Positions 31,180 through 42,641 of a stretch of 64,000 bases of DNA are shown here, piece after piece. A program made the position numbers and the translations under genes. Position 1 is the first letter of the stretch, and every line of letters starts with the position of its first letter. Below the pieces are notes generated by a model that saw only the letters and a list, made by a program, of their open reading frames with translations, was not told where the DNA came from and did not search any database. This DNA comes from Dendrolimus kikuchii (lineage: Eukaryota > Arthropoda > Insecta > Lepidoptera > Lasiocampidae): NCBI GenBank assembly GCA_019925095.2, contig CM034392.1:24060387-24124386 (forward strand). Direction: 5' to 3'.

Positions 31180-31290
31180 TTAAGGGTTGTCAGGTAGAGG
31201 TCGTTTTTTAGCGATGAGACCGCCCATCCTACTGTGAGAATAGTCTATAAGTTTTCTGTAATGGTGTACAATAAAGAGTTATCTAACTAT
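31180..31290 (+). mobile_element. LINE 3' end (family O)
   Basis: GTCGTTTTTTAGCGATGAGA, CCGCCCATCC, then GGTGTACAATAAAGAGTTAT. Confidence 0.65.
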
Positions 31291-31369
31291 TAACATGAGT
31301 TTAGCCATTTAATCATGATAAGATCTCAAAAAAAGTTACTCACGCATTTTTATACAAAGCTTTTAAAGC

Positions 31370-31550
31370 TAGCTAAAAAAAATTTAGAAACCGATTGCAG
31401 CGCCACCTACCGGGTCCAAATGTGAGTCTTAACCATCCCGGGACCCATTTGAACACACACAAAAAATTCATGAAATCGGTCCAACTGTTCAGGTGGAATT
31501 CAATGATATAGACACAAACAGAAGAATTTTATTTAAGATGAGGCGTATAC
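31370..31550 (-). repeat. Family H-related fragment
   Basis: AACCGATTGCAGCGCCACC, CGGGTCCAAATGTGAGTC and CCATCCCGGGACCC on the plus strand; the order matches 14970-15235 and the centre of family H reversed. Confidence 0.55.
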
Positions 31551-32186
31551 AAGCTATTAAAATATGGATGAATGATGCTTATGTACGTCAAGTATAAGTT
31601 AAAATAAAAGTATTCATTATAGATACTTCCCAATATGAAACTTGTATGAAAGTTATCGATATTTGGCAAAACAAAGTGTCCGCCCCTAACCGCGGGCCCG
31701 TCACGGATTCGCTACCGACCGACGACCCGCACAATTATCGAATCTAGACCACTCTCACTGCAACAAAAAGTACATCGAGACGTAAAGAAAGCAATGTCAG
31801 GTGCGCCCCCATTTCACTTTCCAATGAGTTATCATTGGTTGAGATTCACAAACGAAAACAGACTCTATTGTCAAGAAGATATGTTTGATATTGTTTTGTT
31901 AAAATTTTAAATGAGTCAGTAAGCATTTCATTATCAAGATTTACGAGGGAACCCTTCAAAAGCACTTAATTGGGTTTGTTTGTCTTACAATACTCACCTA
32001 TAGATACAACTTAATATACGCGCCGAAGTATTTGTAACAGTGCTGTCTTTTCACAATATCTTATTTAACTCGGCAATGCGTGAATTCTTAATAAAGTATT
32101 GGGTTATTTAAACTTGATAAAGACGTTATTTGTTTAAATTTTTTTTAACGTCTTTACTCAAGAGCAATTTTTATATTGAAACCGGG
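31551..32186. other. No recognisable feature
   Basis: AT-rich; a short GC patch at 31680-31735 has no frame. Confidence 0.45.
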
Positions 32187-32200
32187 GCTTAGATTATAAT

Positions 32201-32510
32201 AAATAAATAATAATAACAGCCCATAAATGTCCCAGTGCTGGGCTCGGACCTCCCACTATAAGGGGATGGACAGTATACCCGCCACGCTTGTCCAAGGTGG
32301 CTTAGCAGGTTTGATACATCGGTTATCTCGATGTGCAGGTTGCATCACGATGATTTCCTTCATCGTAATGTTAACACGTGGTAATTGTAACAATATGCAC
32401 ATTAGAAAACTGCATAAGTGGTGGATGCGTTCCGGCTAGGAACGAACCCGCGCCCTTTGAGCTTGGGACGCGTGTGCTAGCCATTAATCACGCTACCACG
32501 ACTTTTTAAC
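32201..32510 (-). mobile_element. tRNA-derived SINE (family C), copy 4
   Basis: Reverse copy with a perfect 14-bp TSD GCTTAGATTATAAT (32187-32200 and 32511-32524). On the minus strand the B box is GGTTCGTTCC, one change from the 11.9-kb copies, and the 3' end is GGGCTGTTATTATTATTTAT, a TTATT-type tail. An independent insertion that confirms the element's boundaries. Confidence 0.9.
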
Positions 32511-32524
32511 GCTTAGATTATAAT

Positions 32525-33695
32525 GCAACCAAATTAAGAAGAACTTTAGAACGCACATGACGTAGCTAACGTAATATAAACTTTGAATTTTATCGATTAT
32601 CGTCGCCTTCCCGGACAACATGCTTTACGCTTTCTATTTCTATGAAGCTACGGATTTCGTGATAGTAAATTCCATTTAAAATAAATATCATAATCGTCAT
32701 ACTTAATTCTAGCGGGCGATGTAATAGTGACTTTCTGTGACTCATATAACGTGCAGACTATAAACTATTTAAAAAAATTATGCCGCTATTATTTGGAATT
32801 AAGTCATCTTATGGACGGACAACGGATATGACAGATTTTTTCCAAAATTGCTACAGTACTCTCAAAAGCATAAACAACCCTTAGAAGTTATTTTCAAATA
32901 ATTCACATTGTGTTAGTATGAAAAAATAACACTAGAAGGTGTAAATATCAGATCAGACTTATAAAAATAAAACTCAACATATATTAACACCTTAATCGTG
33001 TGTATTTACAATACAATCCAGCAAATAGTGGCCCACAACTTTAACTGGACGTATTGAATCCAACGGTATCGATATGTTCAAAGTAATCCGTCGGTATCAC
33101 GGCTTAAGATCGCAGCGTAGAAAAGCCTGCGTGTGCGCACGTCAGAGAGGCGCTCGCACAGCCTAATGAACAACTATTTAGCGGCTAGCAGATCCGATTG
33201 AGCCGTATCTAGATCTTTTTTAAAGTAGCCGATTATGGGGACATGTTGTGAAGTGTTAGGAGATCGTATCATTAATAATGAATGCAGTAAATGATCGATC
33301 GTTGTACACAGATGTAGAAATCGGGCTTGTTGTAAGATTTTAGATACTAGATTGGTATTCCTTGGAAGTGAGAGCTGACTTTCGACATAGTGATGTTTTA
33401 GTTATTGATATATATCTTTTACCAATAAATAAAATTAAACCGTCGTTTTTATGTTTACTTATAGCCACGCAGAAGACTAAGATAATATGGGCTTGTATTG
33501 AGGAGGGATGAAATTCACGTGACAAAAATAATGTTAAACTAGAAGATTGACGGGTCCAAATGAAAAGGCAGACCCAAATAGAGATGGATGGATTGTTTGA
33601 AGGATTACATGAATATAATATCAAAGACGTATATTGTGCCGGACCCCAAATAATTAGGAGAAAGTGAAAGAAAAGAGAGAGAGAGAGAGAGAGGT
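32525..33695. other. No recognisable feature
   Basis: AT-rich, apparently unique. A (GA)n tract lies at 33672-33693. The 124-codon reverse frame at 33340-33714 has no family resemblance and begins in the GA tract. Confidence 0.45.
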
Positions 33696-33699
33696 AAAT

Positions 33700-34010
33700 T
33701 GACAAACAGTTCACCTAATGATAAGTGGTTTTCATCGCTAAAGGACATTTGCAACACTAACCCTATACGTTACTTATCTCGTTGAAACTTCAAATATCGT
33801 TCTGAGATCATTTCTCAGTTTGCACATGTTTGACGTGAAGAAGCGAGCGCCACGTACAGTAGAAAACTTCCAAATGTCGAAGATAGATAAGTCTTTATTG
33901 TACAACGTTTCAGCGGACTTATGTCCTGAAGTTATTCTAAATATGCATAGTGGCCGGTCTTATGGCTAAAAAGCGATTTCATTTAGACATCTCGAGGCAG
34001 GAATAATAAC
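33700..34010 (-). mobile_element. Family A scrap and family O LINE end
   Basis: 33700-33760 (GATAAGTGGTTTTCATCGC, AAGGACATTTGCAACAC) is a diverged 3' part of family A. 33875-34010 is a reverse family O end, with CTTTATTGTACAACG on the plus strand and GGCCGGTCTTATGGCTAAAA. Confidence 0.5.
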
Positions 34011-34066
34011 GATTAAATGTGTTTTAGATTTATTGGCAAAAACAGCAATATATAAACGATCTTAAG

Positions 34067-34627
34067 CTGACAAAAAATATTCGGAAGCAGAATTTTTGCA
34101 ACATAAATACGAGGAGCGATTACGTCGTATCCAAGCGCACGTCGTCTCATTAAATTCTAGGGAAAAACAAATAGCTAGAGAGAAAATAGCACTTTCTAGG
34201 GAAAGATTGACACTTCACAACGAAAGGAAACAAATGGAGACCAAGCAATGTTCCCTGTGTAAATCCACACAAAATAGTGTTCAGTATAATATTGATCCTT
34301 ACACTATGCCCGAATCATATTTTAATGTTTCAAGGGAATATAAAAATGAGAATGTGAATAATGCAATGAATGCAATTGAACTAGAAATGGCACATTTGAT
34401 GGGTAGAAATTTCAACTTAAGACTTAAAGGTCGAAGTGGATGAAGCCTCAATCTATCAATCTGTGTGTTGTATAACAGAAGTTGCGGTCCGGTTAGAATT
34501 TAAACCCACGTTACTAGAACGAGCCTCAGGTGTTTCACCTAATGTGCAACCATCAATGTACATAAATCTTAAATCAACTACAATTGAATCGCAGATACTT
34601 CGGTATGCGGATAGATGGTATGACTAA
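34067..34627 (+). pseudogene. Candidate host coding segment: coiled-coil protein, frame-broken
   Basis: An open frame from an AG at 34065-34066 (possible splice acceptor) to a stop at 34441 encodes a highly charged helix (LRRIQAHVVSLNSREKQIAR, then RERLTLHNERKQ), then QCSLCK and a polar tail. A second frame picks up across 34425-34436 and stays open to 34627, as if one base had been lost or gained. No repeat in the window matches it. A coiled-coil exon of a centrosomal protein such as FBF1 is a guess from style only. Could be an exon, an exon end plus chance frame, or a pseudogene. Confidence 0.35.
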
Positions 34628-34791
34628 TAGCGAAGTAAACCAAGGTCAAAGTTAATGTACTGAATTAATCCAAACAAAAACGATTGCGATAACATCAACA
34701 AACAATCTTATATCAAACATTTGCATTCGCGTAAGCGATTGTAAATGCCGTCACAAGAAACTGGGGCCTTTTTTATATGGGTTTCAATTTA

Positions 34792-35029
34792 TCTATACTA
34801 ATATATAAAGCTGAAGAGTTTGTTTGTTTGAACGCGCTAATCTCAGGAACTACTGGTCTGATTTGAAAAATTCTTTGAATATTACATAGCCCATTTATCG
34901 AGCGAGGAAGGCTATAAGCTATATATCATCACGCTAAGACCAATAGGAGCGGAGCTCCAATGAAGAATATTTCAAAATCGGGGGTTTTGAAAACAAATTC
35001 CACGCGGACGACGTCGCGGGCACAGCTAG
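34792..35029 (+). mobile_element. Helitron-like element (second family), copy 2
   Basis: A|TCTATACTAATATATAAAGC at the 5' end and GTCGCGGGCACAGCTAG|T at the 3' end. Contains GCGCTAATCTCAGGAACTAC and CATCACGCTAAGACCAATAG. Terminal features fit a non-autonomous Helitron. Confidence 0.75.
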
Positions 35030-36490
35030 TGATCTATAAGATTAATAAATATTTTTAATTTTAAACAAAGTTTTAACTATTATTACATTGCTTGACATAC
35101 TCGTACTTTTGTTTACATTTGTAATTAACATGAAAATAAAGACGTGATTCAAGGGAAGCTTGTGAAGGAGTGACATATATTTAAAGTTTAAAATTCATAT
35201 TAAATTATTTAAAACACGTGTAAAAGTATGTGGCCAGTAGTGTTTTGATACGAAAATAATTAAGACAGGTTATGAAAATGAGTTACAATAATTTTTAAAT
35301 TGCGGAAATATCAATTACGCTATTAATAAATTAATAGTTTTTTATTTGTTTTGATATTATGAACGTAGCTGTGTTAACAAACGTCGTGGACTAGACCTAG
35401 TATTTAAAGGAAGGAGATAGAATTACCGGAAAATATAATACAGAAGGCAATAATAATATGAAGGTCAGTGACAACTTATTAGTTCGCACGTTTAAAGAAG
35501 CAATGAACCGACATACTGGATTTATTAGCCTTGGCGTTGAATTCATTGAAATACTTATACTCTTAATAATGTTGTTAAGGTGTCAATCAATACCTGTTTG
35601 CATATATTTCATATTATTCGTTACAGTTGTAACTCTATAAGTTATTTAGTTTTTGATTAAGATCAATTTATTTCGTTTATTATGATTTTTGGCCTTCGTT
35701 ATTGTTGTTCTTAAATTAGGATTTGGACCATGTGTTTGGACATTTTGTTTCTCTATTGTTAAGTCATGGTAATTTACTAGCTTTAAACAAATGCAGCAGC
35801 ATTTTATCAAGCAGCTATTAAAGTATATGACAGCATGTGAACGTCGTGACTTAACATCAGAGTCATCCGACGAATTGTTGCATTAGGTGCCAATTATTCA
35901 AACAAAATTGTATCTAAATTAAGGATATTAATTAATTACAGATAGACTAAGCTGTATATGGTTTTGTAATGTATTCCCATTAAGTTTCTTATAGTTTTTT
36001 TTTTTCAAATCTACACTGTAGTGATTTATAGTATATGTTGTAGATGTTTGATTTTTAAAAGTATTTTACGTAACTCGCTCGTACTTTGATAAAGCTTGTC
36101 TGTTAAATTCTCCCGAGAATCACGATTAGTTGCAGATTCAGTATCGTTAAGTTAAAATATTATGGCATCAATAAACACGGAGTCTTCACTGACCTTTTCA
36201 AAGATATTTCCTCCAACGATGGCTTTTAGCAGACTTTCACCGGTTTACTTTATTTAGACGGAGCTAGATGGATGATTAATTTGTACACGATTGAATCACT
36301 TGCAAATGTGATTCTTGGAAGTCTCCTCTCAAGACAATAACTATGTAGCTAATACAACGGGGAATAAGCGAACAATATTTTCATACGTTGAAAATTTTAG
36401 TAATATCTGATATTCGTATCGTTTTGGAGTCTGGTTATTTCTTGTATGTGACGGTTAATTTTTTATTGCTGAAGTACGTATCTTGGAGAT
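35030..36490. other. Apparently unique AT-rich DNA
   Basis: A 60-codon frame at 35458-35640 starts with ATG (MKVSDNLLVRTFKEAMNRHT) and turns into a hydrophobic stretch; it has no recognised relative, and an AAG|GTG donor-like site lies near 35578-35583. I do not call it a gene. Confidence 0.4.
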
Positions 36491-36494
36491 GCGA

Positions 36495-36815
36495 AGACAT
36501 TCAAAGTACGATTCCATTGCGGTAGTATTAAAAATTCATATTCTACTAAATCAGCAATATCTTCTCGATATCATCGCTGCAAAATAATGTAAAAGAATGA
36601 TATCAGCAATAGCAGAAATGGCGGTAGCTTGGAAATGAAAATTGAGAAGCTACCAAAAATTTTAAATATTTATTTCGCGAGTTTTCACTTATAAATATTT
36701 ATAGAGTGGCGTGCTCTGGGCACGTCATTGAAATTAACAGAACATCGAAATCAGGCAAACCTACGATTGAGATGATAGTGTATGGCGATTTTGAAGAGAT
36801 AGTAATACCAGAATA
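36495..36815. repeat. Repeat family U, copy 2
   Basis: Matches 3450-3725 (ATTCAAAGTACGATTCCATT, TTCTACTAAATC, TTTATTTCGCGAG, GGCGATTTTGA) with about 60 bp of extra sequence near 36705-36770. Confidence 0.6.
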
Positions 36816-36819
36816 GGAT

Positions 36820-37575
36820 ACTAGGCCATTTATAGGCTAAGAAAATAAAAAAAAATTTGATTAATAAAAATACCACACCTAATCACTATGATGTGGTAAA
36901 AATTATTGCCTACGCTTGTGGTGTTATTAGTTTGTTCCAAGAGCACCTTATTGAGTGGGGAATTACTGAAAATACAGGTAAACAGGCGCATCGGTATCGC
37001 TCATCGGGTTGCGCGCGCGCCGATGAAAGTGCAAGTCGCCTAGTTCTCACGACCCCCCGCCCCCCTCGATGGCTCACGACCTCTATCTGCCGGTGAATTG
37101 AGAAACTAAGGTCTAGTCTAGATGACCTGAAGATGTCAAATTACGTAACTTGTAATCTTTGTTTTGATGGATTCGAACATAACAAGTATAATATTAATTT
37201 TGTATTGGTTTGCTTCTTACTATTACATTATTTGCTTTTTAGCCATTACAATTATCGTAGCATTAAATCCCAGTTGCATTCAGAGCGTACGCTAAGAAGC
37301 CTGGACTCCACTTTGTTACTTTTATTTCTCGACTTCTCGACTATCCCTTATTGTCCAACCATTGGCACGCGTGTCGTTCTTCATGATGGCAAATTAGCAT
37401 TTCTTGGACCTTACCTGTTCTACTGGGACTTGGTGGATACGGCATGACTAGACATTTGCTCTTCACATATGTAGACAATTTTGTAAAACGTGGCCACGTG
37501 CACGTCATTCGAAGGAGGATCGAGTCCGTTACCTTGTGTTCTTTCACGCTTTACAGCCGGTTCCTACATTTTACT
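36820..37575. other. No recognisable gene
   Basis: Contains a GC-rich patch at 36985-37090 with a GCGCGCGCGC run. Short frames at 36857 and 37133 are unsupported. Confidence 0.4.
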
Positions 37576-37665
37576 GGCAGACTCTGTGGTTGAGTGCGCT
37601 AACCTATTGCCGGACAAACTCACTAGAACACAAAGACTCCGGGTTTGGTTCCTGACATAGTAAAT
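37575..37665 (+). mobile_element. Possible tRNA-like SINE head
   Basis: TGTGGTTGAGTGCGCTAACC resembles an A-box region and CCGGGTTTGGTTCCTGAC a decayed B box (GGTTCGATTCC type), about 60 bp apart. No second copy in the window and no TSD. Confidence 0.3.
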
Positions 37666-38450
37666 TTCGTTAAAGAACTTTCCATTATTTGCTATGATCT
37701 GGGTTTTTAACATCGGCCCTAAAGTGCTCCCTTGTAACTATAATACAATCGTATATAAATTGAGAAGGAAAATGAACGTACAGTAAGGTATATAAAATCT
37801 GCATTAGTAAGATCTGTAAAAGACAGTTATAGGAATATTATGTATGTGCATGTTACGAAACAAACTATTGCTTGTTAGGACGATATTAATGATGATTAAA
37901 CGGACGAGAAGATGAAGCGACGGTGTGAAATCGGCTGAACGATTATTGCATTTTCGAATTATTTACACTTTCTGAAGGCGATCGTGAGTTGCTGCGCGGG
38001 CGCATGCGATCTGTTGTGATAATGAGCGCCATGTTTGGATAGCCGATAGTTTCGTCTTACCGCATTGACTTGTTGATTTTGTAAGATAGTTGGATTGTTA
38101 TCGTGACTTGAATTGCTTAGTGTATATGTGTATTTATTGCCTACTGCACTTACAGGTACTCAAAAGCTTTAGCCAGTGCTATCTAGATCTTTACTGCTTC
38201 ATTAAACTTGATGAAGCGGTCATGATCGTCAACAGTTTATCAAATTTTTAATTAGCGTGGAAGGCAAACAGTCGGCAAGTCATTCGATCCGTATAAACGT
38301 AACTATTTGCGTCGCGTTTCATAATATTTTAGTATGTAAACTATATTCCGGTGATGAGTTCTGGTGGTCCACTTTTCCCTACCACGCCCCCCCCCCCCAT
38401 ATATCCATCTCATCACCCCATCTCATTCCTCTATTCCATCACCTCTATCT
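37666..38450. other. No recognisable gene
   Basis: AT-rich; a C(12) run lies at 38387-38398. No repeat match except the family A tail that follows. Confidence 0.4.
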
Positions 38451-38451
38451 C

Positions 38452-38505
38452 AAGTCAAGTGGGCCGTGTGCCTATTTGCTGGTTTCAAGCAATGAATAAA
38501 GTATG
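38452..38505 (+). mobile_element. Family A tail fragment
   Basis: CAAGTGGGCCGTGTGCCTAT followed by TTGCTGG and AAGCAATGAATAAA, the last about 50 bp of the sense strand. Confidence 0.5.
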
Positions 38506-38734
38506 TTTTAGACAAAATTAATTAACTTTTAAAGAAATAATTTTGGTCTAAAGTGCTATCGAGTTACTTTCGCAGTATTTTTCTTGCTCGTGTTGATTAT
38601 TGGGAAAGTAACGTATGTTCATTCGTTTCATCTTTCATGAACATTTCAGTATGTTCATCCCAAAACCAAGCAGACAAATGTACATCTATGGTATACTATA
38701 ATAAATCTGTAAATGGTAAAAATGTGAAAAAAAT

Positions 38735-39080
38735 CAGGAGGGATAATTCGGACCAGGAGTCCGAAAATACAATTTTTGTCTGTCTGATGTTCTGTTAGAG
38801 CATCACGTGAAAACTACCAAACGGATTTAAATGAAACTCGACGCTGAGCAAGCTTATATCCTGGGACGTAACATAGGATACTTTTTATCCCGATCAGTAA
38901 CATCGTTTCTGCGGGATAAACGAAAGCATCGAAAAAGATGGCGCTTCGATCGCATCCTTTTTGAAAACTACAGAACGTATATGAACGAAACTCAACACAG
39001 ACATGACTTATGTCCCGTATCAATACTTAGAATACTTTATATCCCCATAAATGATGTCGTTTGCATAGAATAGAGGGATT
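38735..39080 (+). repeat. Helitron-body-like fragment
   Basis: AGGAGGGATAATTCGGACCA, AGAGCATCACGTGAAAACTA and TACTTTTTATCCCGATCAGT follow the order seen in non-autonomous lepidopteran elements related to 5236-5730; the first part also recurs at 53925-53990. Termini not found. Confidence 0.4.
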
Positions 39081-39301
39081 ACCTATATAGATAGTGCTGC
39101 AATCGCGTTTTTAAATTTTCCTACAGAAATACCTACGTTGTCATAAACAACATGTCATTCGTTGTATAACTTCATATCAGGTTGGCTTCGACTCATCTCT
39201 ATCTTTTGCTGGGCAGTTGTCTAGACTATATGGACAAAGTTTCTTTGTTATTATTATATGTAAAAAGCCGATTTAAGTTTTTGTGTAAGTAAAATAAAGC
39301 T

Positions 39302-39932
39302 GGAATGTGCACCGAAAATGGAAGGTACACCGCTGATATAGAAAGAAGAGTAAATTTGGGGAATAGTTTGAATGGAGCGTTAGATAAACTTTTAGGCGCT
39401 AAGAACCTCAGCCAGAAGGCCCAGCTCGCCATACACAACGCGGTGCTGGTACCTACGCTCACGTATGGAAGCGAGAGTTGGGTATGGAAGAGAGAGCATG
39501 AAAGTAGAGTAAACGCGGTTGAGATGCGAGCACTGCGCAAAATCTGCGGAGTGACGCTCGCGGACCGCGTTCGTAATACCGAAGTAAGAAAGAGAGTTGG
39601 TCTGAAAAGAGTGTCGGGGTGAAGGTAAGGAAAGGAATGCTCCGGTGGTTCGGGCATGTGGAAAGAATGCATGATGAAAGAATGACTAAACAGATATACA
39701 ATGCAAAAGTGGATGGATGCAGAAGTCGTGGAAGGCCACGACACACCTTCCATGATCAAATTGATCGTGTACTAGCGGAGGGTGATGTCAGGAGCCTTAA
39801 GAACAGACGAGTGTGCATGACAAGAGTTATGAATGTCAAAGAAGCAAGTGAGGTGTGTAAGAATGGGCCTAAATGGCGCTCTGTTGTTCGTGCCTACCCC
39901 GCAAGGGAACTGGCGTGAAGTTATGTATGTAT
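39302..39932 (+). mobile_element. RTE LINE, 5'-truncated copy with frameshift
   Basis: Lies between 13-bp direct repeats GTAAAATAAAGCT (39289-39301 and 39933-39945). Corresponds to the last 630 bp of the full element, with few differences. A one-base loss near 39607 (GAAAAGAGTGTCGG versus GAAAGAGAGTGTCGG) breaks the C-terminal frame. Ends with (TATG)n. Confidence 0.92.
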
Positions 39933-39959
39933 GTAAAATAAAGCTACTGAAAAATACCT

Positions 39960-40290
39960 GCACACGCTTCTACATTCTACACCAACTCCTTCGCTGTGCA
40001 GGCTGTTCGACTGTGGAACTCATTGCCCGAAAACATACGACAAGCAAAATCTTTCTTAATTATATGTATTGTGTAATATCTATGTATCCTATTATTATAT
40101 GTATTTGATTTGCACACCACCGTCATACACTCTCGATCCCTTTCACACTTTTCACAGCCTGGGTTGTCTGGAAGAGATAGCTCTAAAGCGATAAGGCCGC
40201 CCTTTGTTCCTGCCTTGACTTAATATGACTGTAAATAATTTACTTTATGTGTATGTGGTGAACAATAAAGTATTTTCTATCTATCAACTG
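39960..40290 (+). mobile_element. Jockey-like LINE 3' end including family O tail
   Basis: CTTCGCTGTGCAGGCTGTTC to TTGCCCGAAAACATACGACA encodes a broken version of the VREWNALP-type C-terminal motif of Jockey-like LINEs. It is followed without a break by the family O hairpin (GTCTGGAAGAGATAGC, CGATAAGGCCGCCC) and GGTGAACAATAAAGTATTTT. This links family O tails to a LINE body. Confidence 0.6.
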
Positions 40291-40439
40291 CCTAGGGGTT
40301 TGACACGCGGCGCAGCCACGGGGCAAAGTCTCATCAGAATATATGTACATAAGTTATGTACTAGTATATTAACAAAAACTTATTTATATGATATTTTATC
40401 CATAATGCTTTTAGACCATAATTAGGATACTGCGTCTAG

Positions 40440-40535
40440 ATCGTCGAAGTCAATGGGTTTGGTGCCCAGAAAGCTGGCTACGATATCTCACTGCATCGCC
40501 ATATTGATTCCGTTGTCCAAAGTATGGAACCAGTT
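40440..40535 (-). mobile_element. C-terminus of a second RTE-like LINE (family L), copy 1
   Basis: On the minus strand it encodes NMAMQ, an internal stop, DIVASFLGTKPIDFDDLDAV, S and a stop. The order IQ..N.AS.LG..PIDF near a C-terminus is one I know from RTE-like LINEs. Related copies are at 48646-48790 (upstream part) and 55885-55985. Confidence 0.6.
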
Positions 40536-40598
40536 TAGTTGCAGTACAAACTTTTAGTACGCCAGATCATTATTATAGCAATAATAATATTCTTCATT

Positions 40599-41326
40599 CA
40601 TTATAATACACTTCATTCGGAGTGGCGAGTCACCGTCTGCCCATTTTTCCATGTTCCCCGAACATTGCGACGGTCAGACGCCATAGTCCCCATATGGCAC
40701 AGAAAAGAAAAAAACAACACACATGGCACTAGATAGGACTATATATAAGTATAGATATAAGGCCAACACTGCACATGCACTTCCTCACAACACCAGCATG
40801 TAACAGATACACTCTACATTAGTATAAGTTTAGTATTAAAATTAGAATAAATTAATATAATAAGTTATTTTTAAGATACACCAAAACATAAAAATTACTA
40901 CATATAATGTCACATACACTAACAAAAATAAACAATAAGCGTGTATGGAGTCTCAAATTTTTCATAGAAATTAAGTAGTAAAAAAAGGGTACGGAACTCG
41001 AGTCCGTAGAGATATTAATAATAATAATAAAAAATAAAATAAAAAAAATAGTCCCCATATTCCCAGACCCCTAGTACCACTAGCAGTTTACCCCAATAGC
41101 CCGGTACTTTTGTGTCCTCATTTCCCACAATAGTCCTACACTGGCCTGGGCTTGTCCTTGGGTGCATCACTATATGTTATAGACAGGGATAATCGCTGGT
41201 CAGTGTCACGCCACATTTACATTAAATTTGTCACGGGGCCTCTACGTGCTGGCCGTCCCGTAGCCTCACGCAAACCTTCCAAATATCCGGGCCATTTTTA
41301 TGGCCCGTGGTCTCAAAAGACATACA
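40599..41326 (+). mobile_element. LINE 3' end (family I), copy 3, with nested retroposon
   Basis: Lies between perfect 19-bp direct repeats AATAATAATATTCTTCATT (40580-40598 and 41327-41345). The family I part (CGAGTCACCGTCTGCCC to GGCCCGTGGTCTC) is interrupted at 40695 by another retroposon. About 20 bp of non-family sequence sits at its 5' end. Confidence 0.85.
40696..41047 (+). mobile_element. Poly(A)-tailed retroposon nested in family I
   Basis: 352 bp inserted with a perfect 13-bp TSD ATAGTCCCCATAT (40683-40695 and 41048-41060). It ends in (AAT)n and A-runs. Contains GGGTACGGAACTCGAGTCCG near the 3' end, close to the GTACGGAACCCT motif I associate with some insect LINE 3' ends. The rest is AT-rich with no coding sign, so the parent is unknown. 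Confidence 0.8.
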
Positions 41327-41345
41327 AATAATAATATTCTTCATT

Positions 41346-41975
41346 TCTTTTACTTAATTCTTCGAAAAATAATTCTGTAACATACTTCTGTATAAAACTT
41401 AAAAAAAAGAACTTGAGATGTAAATAAAATAAGAAATATAAAGAAAAACAATTTTTAGCTACAAGTGTTGCTGGGGAGTTTCTTGCTGCTTCTTCTCCTT
41501 AACAGCATTAACACGTTGCGAAGCGGTGTACATAGAATAGGAAGTAAAATTAAATTTTTACTTATATGTTACTTAAATTAATTAATCAATTGCCCACTTC
41601 ACTAAGAGAATCTTTAAATGACAAAAATATAAAACAGAAGTTAAAAAACTATTACTTAGAAAAATTGCAGTGACAGCCTATTTGTATTAACATTCGTGAC
41701 TACGCATGTTATCTCCACATACGATGTACCTAGTTACATGGGAAAATTGATTTTTTTATTTTTATTGTATTTATTTATTATTTCTTAAAATTTGAAATTG
41801 CGAGTGTGTGGTGCATGACACGCAAACCTCATAGGTTTAAGTGGTGCCTTATTTGTATTTATGATGGAAATTTTTAATGTAGATAAATAAATTAAAAAAA
41901 ATATGTATTACCTTCAGAAATTGTTCTCCAGGAGATCTCATTTCGAATAAAAACTTGAATTTGAATTTCAAAGCA
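41346..41975 (-). mobile_element. Repeat family D, reverse, interrupted
   Basis: 41360-41590 is the reverse of family D (TTCTGTAACATACTTCTGTA, GTTGCTGGGGAGTTTCTTGC, CGTTGCGAAGCGGTGTACAT). Its 5' end (CTCCAGGAGATC, AAACTTGAATTTGAATTTC) reappears at 41925-41970, after about 330 bp of other AT-rich sequence. Confidence 0.65.
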
Positions 41976-42310
41976 AATTTTTTTTTAGTATACAAACTAT
42001 TTTTTTTTTTATCTTTGGACCAATTGTAATTTTAATGAAATGTTCCATTTATCTTCGTTCGGACTTGATCTTAAAGCCTGCTTTTAAAGTTCATTCAAAT
42101 ATTAGTGGAACCAATTAAAACCTCAGTAAATAACAAAAAGCGTGAATTGATGATGTGAAATGTCATTGTAATGACATTTAATACCCGTATAAGTCGACAT
42201 ATAAATTATATTATTTAGATCTAAGCATGTATTCTGATATGTGGCGTAATTTGCAGACTGAAGCGAGTTTTGCTTAAAAACAAATATAACATAATCAAAA
42301 ATCCAAAAAA
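41976..42310. other. No recognisable feature
   Basis: AT-rich; a 22-bp palindrome (AAATGTCATT/AATGACATTT) lies at 42158-42179. Confidence 0.4.
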
Positions 42311-42311
42311 G

Positions 42312-42378
42312 AAAAATGTTTTCAAGGTCAAAGTTCGCAAGCACCCTACTTGCGAACTTTGACCTTGAATACATTTTT
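42312..42378. repeat. Near-perfect 30-bp inverted repeat with 7-nt loop
   Basis: Arms 42312-42341 and 42349-42378 pair over 30 bp with one mismatch, around the loop CACCCTA. The inner 21 bp of each arm are perfect. If transcribed, this would fold into a 67-nt hairpin. No copy elsewhere in the window. Confidence 0.8.
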
Positions 42379-42641
42379 TAGTAGTACTATTAAAAAAATG
42401 AATACAGAAACGCAATTCGCACTGATAGCAAAGATCTCAGGAGGCCTAAAGCGGTTGTTTTTGAAGAATAATTTATGGCTCGTTCCTTCCTATATCTTGC
42501 GAACCGAACAATTGCCTTACTTTTGGTTATAATTTGATATAAGCTCAAGTAATGTCAAAATTCAACTGATGTTAAGGCAATTGTATGAATATTAAGACAT
42601 AGGAACCGGTATTAGTGAATTTGATACGTGTTTAAATATTT

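Noticed and set aside
33340..33714. 124-codon reverse frame
   Set aside because: Starts in a (GA)n tract (poly Leu-Ser) and has no family resemblance.
37133..37447. 104-codon forward frame with hydrophobic stretch
   Set aside because: Composition fits AT-rich non-coding DNA; no recognised motif and no conserved neighbour.
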